Below, piece after piece: positions 1-5,751 of a stretch of DNA of 6,732 nucleotides. The stretch comes from Phycisphaerales bacterium UBA7812. Lineage in GTDB: Bacteria; Planctomycetota; Phycisphaerae; Phycisphaerales; UBA1924. Position numbers and translations under genes: made by a program. The notes below the pieces were generated by a model. The model saw nothing but the letters and a program-made list of their open reading frames with translations, searched no databases and had not been told where the DNA came from. Positions within the stretch are counted from its first letter, which is position 1. Every line of letters starts with the position of its first letter. The DNA lies in contig DLBY01000078.1 in assembly GCA_002480345.1 (NCBI GenBank), positions 1 through 6,732 on the forward strand, read 5' to 3'.

Positions 1-457
1 AGACCCGGTCGCTGGCGCGCGCCGCCCGCGTGATCGCCTGGCAGTCCTCGATGGTGTGAGCCATCGGGGCTTCGAGGTAGACATGCTTGCCCGCGGCCAG
101 CGCCGCCTCCGCGAGCTCCCGGTGCTGGTGCGTCGGGGTCGCGATGCAGACCGCGTCGATCGCGGGGTCTTCCAGCACAAACCGCGCGTCCTGGTGGGTC
201 TTGGCGCCCCGCGCGCGCCGCTCGCCGGCCCGCAGGCGACGATCATCCGTGTCGCAGATCGCCCCGATCGTCACGCCCTCGATCCCGCTCAGCTCCGCGA
301 TGATGGCGCGGCCCTGCCGACCCAGCCCGATCACGCCCACGCTCACCGGAGCCGCGAGACGCATCCCCGCCAGCCCGAGCGTGGGCAGCAGCGACACCGC
401 CGCGATCGCCCCGGCGGATTGAGTCAGAAACGAACGCCGATCGATCTCCGTCATCAT
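1..457 (-). CDS. Tat-signal Gfo/Idh/MocA family protein, N-terminal part (cut by window edge), EKP lysine replaced by Ala
   Basis: The frame is open from an ATG near 457 to the left edge, giving 152 residues. Residues 1-35 look like a twin-arginine signal: DRRSFL at 6-11, then a hydrophobic stretch rich in Ala, Val and Leu. A Rossmann nucleotide-binding motif, GVIGLGRQG, follows at 41-49, and an IATPTHQH segment at 105-112 matches the usual family position after the fourth strand. These mark an NAD(P)-dependent Gfo/Idh/MocA oxidoreductase. The position that normally reads Glu-Lys-Pro, whose Lys helps catalysis, reads LEAPMAHT (128-135), so the lysine is absent. It may be a diverged subfamily with altered chemistry. 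The substrate is unknown. It lies 70 nt downstream of the ApbE gene on the same strand. The C-terminal substrate domain is outside the window. Two adjacent ATG codons (457 and 454) are both possible starts. Confidence 0.88.
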   Translation of the reverse strand, partial: MMTEIDRRSFLTQSAGAIAAVSLLPTLGLAGMRLAAPVSVGVIGLGRQGRAIIAELSGIEGVTIGAICDTDDRRLRAGERRARGAKTHQDARFVLEDPAIDAVCIATPTHQHRELAEAALAAGKHVYLEAPMAHTIEDCQAITRAARASDRV

Positions 458-461
458 GAAA

Positions 462-467
462 CTCCTC
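462..467 (-). promoter_or_regulatory. Ribosome binding site of the left-edge oxidoreductase
   Basis: On the minus strand GAGGAG lies 4 nt before the ATG at 457 and 7 nt before the ATG at 454. The second ATG therefore has the more usual spacing, although the first cannot be excluded. The proteins differ by one Met only. Confidence 0.6.
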
Positions 468-527
468 GCCGGGCCCCGCCGATGCCACCTCGAGTGCGGC
501 ACCCGTTCGGGGTGGGATTGGTGCGAT

Positions 528-1469
528 TTAGCCGACTGACACGATACACGATGCCGCGGGCCCCGAGGCGACCGGCGCCCACGCATTTTCATCCAGGATC
601 ACGCTTGTGAGTTCCGGGGGCATGCCGTCGGGTCGCTGCGCGCGCACGAGCAAGGCGGTGGACCAGGCATCGGTCGCTTCAGCGGATGACGCCAGGCACG
701 CCGCCCATCGCGCGCCCGCCGCGAATCCGGTCGAGGGATCGACGACATGCCCTGGGCGATCCCCCTCTTGTGAGGACACCGACATCGCGAGATCACGGAG
801 TCGCACAACGCCCAGCGAGCGATCGTCTGCGACAAGCGCGATTCGCCAGGCATCCGCGCCGGGCGGGGAGCCAATCGCGAGCATCGTGCTCGAGCCGCCG
901 TGCAGGAGAGCGGAGGTGACGCCCGATGAGCGCACGATCTCGCCCGCGAGGTCGAGCGCGAAGCCCTTGGCGATCCCGCCCAGGTCCACGAAGGCGCCCG
1001 GTCCGTCGAGGCGGATCGAACGTTGATCGATCGACAGTGAGCCGCGAGAGGAGGGATCTGTGCGCACGATGTTGAAGGCGCCGCCCGATTCTTCTCTGAC
1101 GCTTTCGCACCGTTCGAGCAGCGTGCGGATCTCGTCGTCGACCAGGACCGCGCGCACGCAGGCGCACCGGTTGATCTCGAAGATTGGTCCGCCCGGTTCG
1201 AAGCGGCTGAGCCGACGATGGGCGTCCTCGATCGCGTCGATGGCCTCCTCGCCCGCGGCGCGCAGGGTCCGCTCGTTCTCGCCGCACAGGATGAACTCGA
1301 AACGGGTGCCCATCGCGTGGGTCGCGAGCCGGACCGTCGCGAGGGGGTCTGGGCGCGCGTGACCGGGCTCTGGGGAGGGATCGGGTCGAGTGGTCACACG
1401 GTCACCGGGTGGCGGAGCCTGAGAGTCGGGTAGGAAGAAATGCTGCCCCGGGGTTTCCCGCCGGGGCAA
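528..1469 (-). CDS. apbE: ApbE-type FAD:protein FMN transferase, apparently cytoplasmic
   Basis: The product (313 aa from the longest start) would attach FMN from FAD covalently to Ser/Thr of a target flavoprotein, using Mg2+. Family hallmarks occur in order: MGTRFEF (53-59), SGGAFNI (128-134), DLGGIAKGFALD (162-173), LLHGGSS (188-194, where many members have Asn-x-Gly-Gly), GHVVDPSTG (240-248) and ATDAWSTA (265-272). D267 and T271 have the four-residue spacing of the known metal ligands. Many ApbE proteins are exported lipoproteins, but no signal peptide or lipobox is visible here. The start is doubtful. The longest frame begins with TTG at 1469 inside a terminator-like hairpin and opens with about 40 proline-rich residues. 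GTG at 1397 (residue 25) is an alternative, and neither has a clear ribosome site. No recognisable flavinylation substrate is encoded nearby. Confidence 0.88.
   Translation of the reverse strand: MPRRETPGQHFFLPDSQAPPPGDRVTTRPDPSPEPGHARPDPLATVRLATHAMGTRFEFILCGENERTLRAAGEEAIDAIEDAHRRLSRFEPGGPIFEINRCACVRAVLVDDEIRTLLERCESVREESGGAFNIVRTDPSSRGSLSIDQRSIRLDGPGAFVDLGGIAKGFALDLAGEIVRSSGVTSALLHGGSSTMLAIGSPPGADAWRIALVADDRSLGVVRLRDLAMSVSSQEGDRPGHVVDPSTGFAAGARWAACLASSAEATDAWSTALLVRAQRPDGMPPELTSVILDENAWAPVASGPAASCIVSVG
1444..1468 (-). terminator. Probable Rho-independent terminator after the 1489-2799 oxidoreductase gene
   Basis: TGCCCCGG at 1444-1451 is perfectly complementary to CCGGGGCA at 1461-1468, giving an 8-bp GC-rich stem with a 9-nt loop. 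It begins about 20 nt past the TAA of the oxidoreductase gene. On the minus strand the stem is followed by GCA and then TTTCTTCCTA (1440-1431), which has six T in ten bases. The T tract is interrupted, so termination may be partial. The hairpin overlaps the most upstream possible start of the apbE gene, which argues for a later apbE start. Confidence 0.55.
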
Positions 1470-1488
1470 GCGGATGTATTCGGAGTGA

Positions 1489-2799
1489 TTACGCCTGACG
1501 GGCGGTCATCGACTCGGGATCGAACTCCCAGGCCTTCCCGCTCCAGATCGAGCGGGTCGCGAGGTCGACCATGACCATGACGCGGACGCCTCGCTCGATA
1601 TTGCTGTCGGGCTCGCTCCGATCGCGCATCACCTTGAACCAGTTGAGGCGGAGCTTGTCCTGGTCGTTGCCGATGTCCTCGAAGGTGATGGTCTGCGGGT
1701 CGTTAATGTCCGCGTAGGGGCGGGTCGGGCGGACCTGGCAGTCCTTGCTGTTGAGGTAGATGTTGCCCTCGTGACCGCGGATCAGGTTCTCGAGCCCCAC
1801 CTCGTTGCAGGTCGAGCCCGCGACGACCATCTGGTGCCCGCTCTCGAAGGTCGTGAGCAGGTTGACCTGGTCGTGGTTCTCCATCTCCTTGTCGACAAGA
1901 TGAGAGCCCGCGGCGACGACCCGGGTGGGCCAACCCGCCGCGTTCTCGATGCACATGTAGAGGGGCGTGACCTCGTGGACCAGCAGATCGCCGATGATGC
2001 CGGTCGAGAACTCGCGGTATCGGCGCCAGCGGGCGTAGATCAACGGATCCCACTCGCGGTACTTCTTGTCGCCCAGCCAGGCGCGCCAGTCGAGGTTCTC
2101 GCCCGGCTTCCAGTTGGGGTTGAGGCTGTAGTAGTTCCACTCGCCGTTGGGGTTGTTCCGGCAGTACGAGGTCTGGCTGAAGGTCGGGACGCCGATCGCG
2201 CCGTCCTCGATGAGTTTCTTGGCAGCGATGTACTTGGGCAGCATGATCTTCTGGGTGCCCACCTGGCAGATGACATCGGGGTTCGCCATCGCGGTGGCGC
2301 GCATCGCGAGTGCCCCGTCGAGATCGAGCGTCATGGGCTTCTCGCAGTAGACATCCTTGCCCGCCATCATTGTGTCGATCGCGTGCTTCGCGTGCCAGTG
2401 CTCTGGGCTGGCGATCAGCACGCCGTGGATGTCGTCGCGTGCGAGCAGTTCGCGGTAATCCCGGTAGACATCGGGGCGGGTGCCCTGGGTGCTCATCACC
2501 TGATCGGCGGCGTTGTTGGAGTGGATGTCGCAGACATCCGCGACCGCGACGATCTCGACATCCTCGTGCCCCTGCTTGACGAGCGAGGCGATCGCGTTGC
2601 AGTGCCCGGTGCCCATGCCCCCGGTTCCGATGATGCCGATGCGGATCGTTTCGCCAGATTTGGGCGGGCTGACCCGCTTGCCACGCTTGCCCGGCATCGG
2701 GGCGGCGGTCGCGGTCATCGAGGGCATCAGGGCGGCGGCACCGGCGAGCATGCCGGCCTTGATGAGAAAATCACGGCGTGAGTCGCTTGGGATGGTCAT
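1489..2799 (-). CDS. Tat-exported Gfo/Idh/MocA family oxidoreductase
   Basis: This 436-aa protein is probably an NAD(P)-dependent sugar or polyol oxidoreductase exported in folded form with its cofactor. Residues 7-14 (SRRDFLIK) form a twin-arginine motif, followed by a hydrophobic Ala/Met-rich segment and a likely cleavage region around TATAAP (29-34). The Rossmann fingerprint GIIGTGGMG is at 55-63, ASPEHWHAKHA at 130-140, and the catalytic-type CEKPMT motif at 152-157 keeps the Lys (K154). D271 and H275 in GDLLVHE (270-276) fit the conserved Asp/His of the substrate domain. The length is normal for the Tat-signal subgroup common in planctomycetes. The ATG has GGAG 9 nt upstream. It lies 71 nt after the MFS gene and ends before a terminator-like hairpin, so it is probably the last gene of that transcript. 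The exact substrate cannot be read from sequence. Confidence 0.93.
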   Translation of the reverse strand: MTIPSDSRRDFLIKAGMLAGAAALMPSMTATAAPMPGKRGKRVSPPKSGETIRIGIIGTGGMGTGHCNAIASLVKQGHEDVEIVAVADVCDIHSNNAADQVMSTQGTRPDVYRDYRELLARDDIHGVLIASPEHWHAKHAIDTMMAGKDVYCEKPMTLDLDGALAMRATAMANPDVICQVGTQKIMLPKYIAAKKLIEDGAIGVPTFSQTSYCRNNPNGEWNYYSLNPNWKPGENLDWRAWLGDKKYREWDPLIYARWRRYREFSTGIIGDLLVHEVTPLYMCIENAAGWPTRVVAAGSHLVDKEMENHDQVNLLTTFESGHQMVVAGSTCNEVGLENLIRGHEGNIYLNSKDCQVRPTRPYADINDPQTITFEDIGNDQDKLRLNWFKVMRDRSEPDSNIERGVRVMVMVDLATRSIWSGKAWEFDPESMTARQA

Positions 2800-2870
2800 G
2801 GGGGAGAACTCCGTTGTGGTGATCCAGTATCAGGCTACGGTGGGGTCGCATCGGCCGCAACCGTTCCGTA

Positions 2871-4217
2871 TCAGGCGGGAACGGGCGAGCCTTCGCCCGC
2901 GTCGGGTGCGTGTTCGGCAACGACTCCGGGTTCGGCCTTGGCGCGGCTCCTGAACAGCAGCACGAACACCACCAGAACCAAGAAGGCGAACGCCGCGGGG
3001 ATCGCCCAGACCGTCTGCCAATCGACGGCACCCGATTCATCGGTGTACCGCGCGACGAGGCGGGCGAAGACCTGGTTGCCGATCAGCATACCGATGCCCT
3101 GCGTCACGAGCACGAGGAAGCCCTGGGCCTGGGCGCGGACATGCTTGGGCGCGGTCTGCTCGGTGTAGATCTGCCCGGTGACGAAGAAGAAGTCGTAGCA
3201 GATGCCGTGGAGCACGATGCCCCCGAGGATCATCCACATGACATGGTTGCCTCCCGCGCCGCCCCACGCGCCCGCGAACAGGCCGTACCGAGCGACCCAG
3301 GCGAGCATGCCCACCGCGAGCATCCACTTCACGCCCAGTCGGGCGAACATGAGCGGCATGACGAGCATGAAGAAGATTTCGCTCATCTGCCCGAAGGTCA
3401 TCTTGATGGGGACATCCTGCATTCCCGCGGTCCCGGCGTAGGTCGCCGCGAAGGCGTAATAGGCCGCGAGCGGGATGCAGATCAGCGTCGAGCAGACGAT
3501 GAACACCGCGAACGAACGGTCCCGCAGCAGGCCCATCGCGTCGGCGCCCAGCGCGGCGCCGAGGTTGAAGGGTTTCCCGCGCGCCGGCGCGGGCGTGTGG
3601 GGCAGGAAGAAACTGAACAGGCCCAGCGCGATGCCCGATCCGCCTGCGACATAGAAGAAGGCCGGGATCGCGGCGCGGGCGGATTCCGCGGCGGCATCGT
3701 CGAGCCCCTCGGTGACGGCGAGTTTCGCGGCGATCGCGCCGACGACGAACCCCGCGACGATCCACCCGATGGTGCCCCAGACACGGACGAGCGGGAACTG
3801 CTTGTCGGGCTTGTCCATCGCGTGGAACGCGACGGTGTTGCTCAGACCGAGTGTGGGCATGTAGCACAGCATGTGCGCGAGCAGCACCCCGATGAACAGC
3901 CAGGCGTTGCCGGTCCCCGCCGCCGCCGGTGCGAGGCAGAGCAGGACGCCCCCGAGCAGGTGCAGCGCCGCCATCACGCGTTCACTGGAAAAGAAGCGGT
4001 CCGCGACCATTCCCAGGAAGAGGGGCGCGAGGATCGCCGCGATGGGAGCCGTTGTGTAGGCGTTGCCGATGTCGGCGGCGCCGAATCCCTGGGACCCCAT
4101 GAACGGGCCGAGCGTGACGAACCATGCGCCCCAGAGGAAGAACTGCAGGAACATCATCACGCTGAGCAGGACGAGCGTGCCCGCGCCGCCTTTTTTCTCG
4201 ATCGTTGGTTCGGTCAC
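2871..4217 (-). CDS. MFS permease, nucleoside:H+ symporter-like family
   Basis: This 448-aa integral membrane protein has about twelve hydrophobic segments, starting with residues 14-36 and ending with about 403-422. A motif-A-like loop, GMVADRFFSSER, lies at 69-80, and VRVWGTIGWIVAGF at 144-157 is typical of the nucleoside:H+ symporter branch. The segment from 338 to 367 (GICYDFFFVTGQIY, then charged residues and RAQAQGF) is another family signature. Planctomycete and Bacteroidetes members of this branch often sit in sugar clusters, so the cargo may be a sugar or keto-sugar and not a nucleoside. This is inference. The start is GTG, preceded at 6 nt by GAGGGGG, and it overlaps the stop of the DUF1080 gene as GTGA, implying translational coupling. 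The C-terminal tail after 423 is polar, probably cytoplasmic. Confidence 0.92.
   Translation of the reverse strand: MTEPTIEKKGGAGTLVLLSVMMFLQFFLWGAWFVTLGPFMGSQGFGAADIGNAYTTAPIAAILAPLFLGMVADRFFSSERVMAALHLLGGVLLCLAPAAAGTGNAWLFIGVLLAHMLCYMPTLGLSNTVAFHAMDKPDKQFPLVRVWGTIGWIVAGFVVGAIAAKLAVTEGLDDAAAESARAAIPAFFYVAGGSGIALGLFSFFLPHTPAPARGKPFNLGAALGADAMGLLRDRSFAVFIVCSTLICIPLAAYYAFAATYAGTAGMQDVPIKMTFGQMSEIFFMLVMPLMFARLGVKWMLAVGMLAWVARYGLFAGAWGGAGGNHVMWMILGGIVLHGICYDFFFVTGQIYTEQTAPKHVRAQAQGFLVLVTQGIGMLIGNQVFARLVARYTDESGAVDWQTVWAIPAAFAFLVLVVFVLLFRSRAKAEPGVVAEHAPDAGEGSPVPA
4214..4217 (-). other. GTGA start/stop overlap between the DUF1080 and MFS genes
   Basis: On the minus strand the GTG start of the permease (4217-4215) overlaps the TGA stop of the lipoprotein gene (4216-4214). 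A purine-rich GAGGGGG at 4230-4224 precedes the GTG by 6 nt. Such 4-bp overlaps are characteristic of co-transcribed, translationally coupled genes. This arrangement also supports GTG as the true start. Confidence 0.8.
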
Positions 4218-5473
4218 CGGTCACCCCCTCGCCCCGAGCCCGTCGGGACGCGCCATCGCACATCGCGGTATTCGATCCTGTTTCCCTGGTGGTGTGTCTG
4301 GAAGGCGATGTGTCCCTCGTCGAAGAGGTCGAGCGTTGTGTCCACCATGGGGACGCCGTTGATCCAGGTGCGGATCCGGTCCCCCATCGCGAGGATCCGG
4401 TAGTCGAACCACGCGCCGTCGCGGGTGATCGGGGCGTTGAACGCGTCGGGCCACGCCCGGTCGTAGATCACGCCCGTGAAGTTTTTCGGGTCGTGGTTGT
4501 CCACTTGGGCCTCGTATCCCAGCGGCCAGGTGTCGGGGTCTTCCGGACGGGGGACCGTGCGGAAGTAGACCCCGCTGTTGCCCCGCCCGTTGACTCGGAC
4601 GGACATCCGAAGTTCGATGTCCGTGTGCGTCGCGTCGCTGAACAGGTGCCCCGGGCCGTCCTTGCCGGTGAGCGTGGTGCCCTCGAGGATCCACTCGCCC
4701 CCCCCCCGGGGTGTCCAGCCCGAGATCGCGTCGTTGAGCGCGGGGCCGGCGGGGTTCGCGGCGAAGGCGGGTTTCAGGTCACCCGGATCCGGATCGGGAG
4801 AGAGGTCACGGATCGCGATGTTCCGCAGCCGCAAGCCGGGCTCGCCGTGCGCCTGGAAGGCGATATACCCGGTGGTGAGGCGTTGGTTGAGCGGCGCGAG
4901 GTCCGCGGGTCGGTGCACCATCCCGCGATCATCGAGCTTCGCCCGGTTGTGGATCATGGTCCCGTTGAGCCAGACGGTGAGTTCATCGCCCACGAGGCGG
5001 ACCTTGTAGGTGTTCCACTCGCCGGGCGGATTCACGGCCTGCAACCTGGGCGGGATTGCGTTGTAGACCGCACCGCACCCGTTCTTCATGGGCTCGTCGC
5101 CATGGTTGTCGTAGATCTGCAATTCCATCCCCGTGAAGGCGGGATCCCCGTCCCCGGCGCACCGCAGGCCGAGCCCGCTGTTGGTGTCCTCTTCGAGGTA
5201 GAAATCCGCGACGAGTTCGAAATCGCGGTACATCTTCTCGGTGCGGATCCAGCCGAACCGGCCGGGTTCGACCACGCGGATCTCGCCTTCCACGACGCCC
5301 CATGCGGTGGGATCGCCCAGGAAATCCCAGCCCGTCAGGGTTCGACCGTCGAACAGCGGTGCGTACCCCGAGGGGGCGGACGCGTGGTCACGCGTCGCGG
5401 CGCACCCGCTCAGAAAAATCGACGCCATCCCGACGGAAAGAAGGGTGGCGAACATCCCAACCAGTACTCGCAT
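4214..5473 (-). CDS. Lipoprotein with two DUF1080 (3-keto-disaccharide hydrolase-like) domains
   Basis: This 419-aa protein has a lipoprotein signal: a hydrophobic N-terminus followed by the lipobox LSGC with C24 as the lipidated residue, so it should be membrane-anchored outside the cytoplasm. Two DUF1080 (PF06439) concanavalin-like domains follow, about 36-226 and 250-410. Domain 1 begins with YAPLFDGRTLTGWD (37-50), typical of the family. Both domains keep the core signature: NSGLGLR (98-104) with GMELQIYDN (115-123), and NSGVYFR (299-305) with GYEAQVDN (319-326). Some family members cleave 3-keto-glycosides made by Gfo/Idh/MocA oxidoreductases, and one such gene lies two genes downstream. 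Hydrolysis or lyase activity here is inferred. The ATG has GGAGG 4 nt upstream, which is a short spacing. It is the first gene of the leftward cluster. A nine-G run lies in the codons just before domain 2. Confidence 0.92.
   Translation of the reverse strand: MRVLVGMFATLLSVGMASIFLSGCAATRDHASAPSGYAPLFDGRTLTGWDFLGDPTAWGVVEGEIRVVEPGRFGWIRTEKMYRDFELVADFYLEEDTNSGLGLRCAGDGDPAFTGMELQIYDNHGDEPMKNGCGAVYNAIPPRLQAVNPPGEWNTYKVRLVGDELTVWLNGTMIHNRAKLDDRGMVHRPADLAPLNQRLTTGYIAFQAHGEPGLRLRNIAIRDLSPDPDPGDLKPAFAANPAGPALNDAISGWTPRGGGEWILEGTTLTGKDGPGHLFSDATHTDIELRMSVRVNGRGNSGVYFRTVPRPEDPDTWPLGYEAQVDNHDPKNFTGVIYDRAWPDAFNAPITRDGAWFDYRILAMGDRIRTWINGVPMVDTTLDLFDEGHIAFQTHHQGNRIEYRDVRWRVPTGSGRGGDR
4699..4707 (-). repeat. 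Nine-base G homopolymer inside the DUF1080 gene
   Basis: Nine consecutive C on the plus strand (G on the coding strand) encode part of RGGG (residues 256-259) at the entrance of the second DUF1080 domain. The reading frame is intact as given, and the downstream domain is well conserved. A one-base change would remove domain 2 and the coupling to the permease gene. Confidence 0.85.
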
Positions 5474-5616
5474 GCGGCCTCCGGTGCGCGCCGGTCGCGC
5501 GCGTACAAGTCTCGGGGGAGGATGCTACCACGAAACCCGTTGGCCGTGCCGATCAGAGGTCGCGACGCGGAGATGAGTGTGGGATGACCGGCAGGGGTGT
5601 CGTTTCGGCGTCCCGT

Positions 5617-5622
5617 TATAGT
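5617..5622 (+). promoter_or_regulatory. Candidate -10 element for the tricorn gene
   Basis: TATAGT matches four to five positions of a sigma-70 -10 box in the most AT-rich spot of the spacer. It would give a leader of roughly 120 nt before the ATG at 5752. No -35 match was found, so this is weak. The overlapping TATAAC on the other strand could equally serve the DUF1080 cluster. Confidence 0.25.
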
Positions 5623-5741
5623 GAAGTCTTGCCTCCTGCAGGGGGCGTCGCGCGGGCCGCGAGAGGGGCGTCCCGTGCACACGCTGTGTCCCTCGGGGAA
5701 ACGCCCGCTGCCGCTCGGCGCGGGGTTCCTTCATCGGAACT

Positions 5742-5745
5742 GGAG
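5742..5745 (+). promoter_or_regulatory. Ribosome binding site of the tricorn gene
   Basis: GGAG lies 6 nt before the ATG at 5752. It fixes this ATG as the start, and the translation then opens with a plausible export signal. Confidence 0.65.
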
Positions 5746-5751
5746 AACACC

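Larger units (their letters stand above)
5474..5751. other. Divergent intergenic region between the DUF1080 cluster and the tricorn gene
   Basis: This 278-nt spacer carries no convincing gene. It must hold the promoters of both divergent units. A small AT-rich island, GTTATAGTGAAG (5615-5626), stands out from the GC-rich background. It gives a plausible -10 hexamer on either strand (TATAGT on plus, TATAAC on minus), but no good -35 box is found at 16-18 nt. Just to its right is a 16-bp imperfect palindrome (5631-5646). A GCGCGC stem with 5-nt loop (5486-5502) lies right before the ribosome site of the DUF1080 gene, and another hairpin (5704-5724) lies in the tricorn leader. Confidence 0.6.

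Noticed and set aside
56..610. Plus-strand open frame (184 codons) at the left end
   Set aside because: It is antisense to the oxidoreductase and the end of apbE, is Arg/Pro-rich and has no domain. The minus strand frame carries Tat and Rossmann motifs.
1771..2781. Plus-strand open frame (336 codons) opposite the oxidoreductase
   Set aside because: It is a mirror of the Gfo/Idh/MocA coding sequence, dominated by Val, Asp, Leu and Arg, with no family features.
2800..2870. Possible weak hairpin (GGTTGC / GCGACC with a wobble pair) between the MFS and oxidoreductase genes
   Set aside because: The stem is short and imperfect with no T tract. It does not support a terminator, so the genes are treated as probably co-transcribed.
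2910..4403. Long plus-strand open frame (497 codons) opposite the MFS gene
   Set aside because: Its translation is rich in Arg, Glu, Asp and His with no recognisable domain. It is antisense to a clearly conserved membrane protein and is explained by GC-biased third codon positions.
4205..5587. Long plus-strand open frame (460 codons) opposite the DUF1080 gene
   Set aside because: It has low-complexity Arg/Val/Gly composition and no motifs, and the minus strand carries a lipoprotein signal and two conserved domains.
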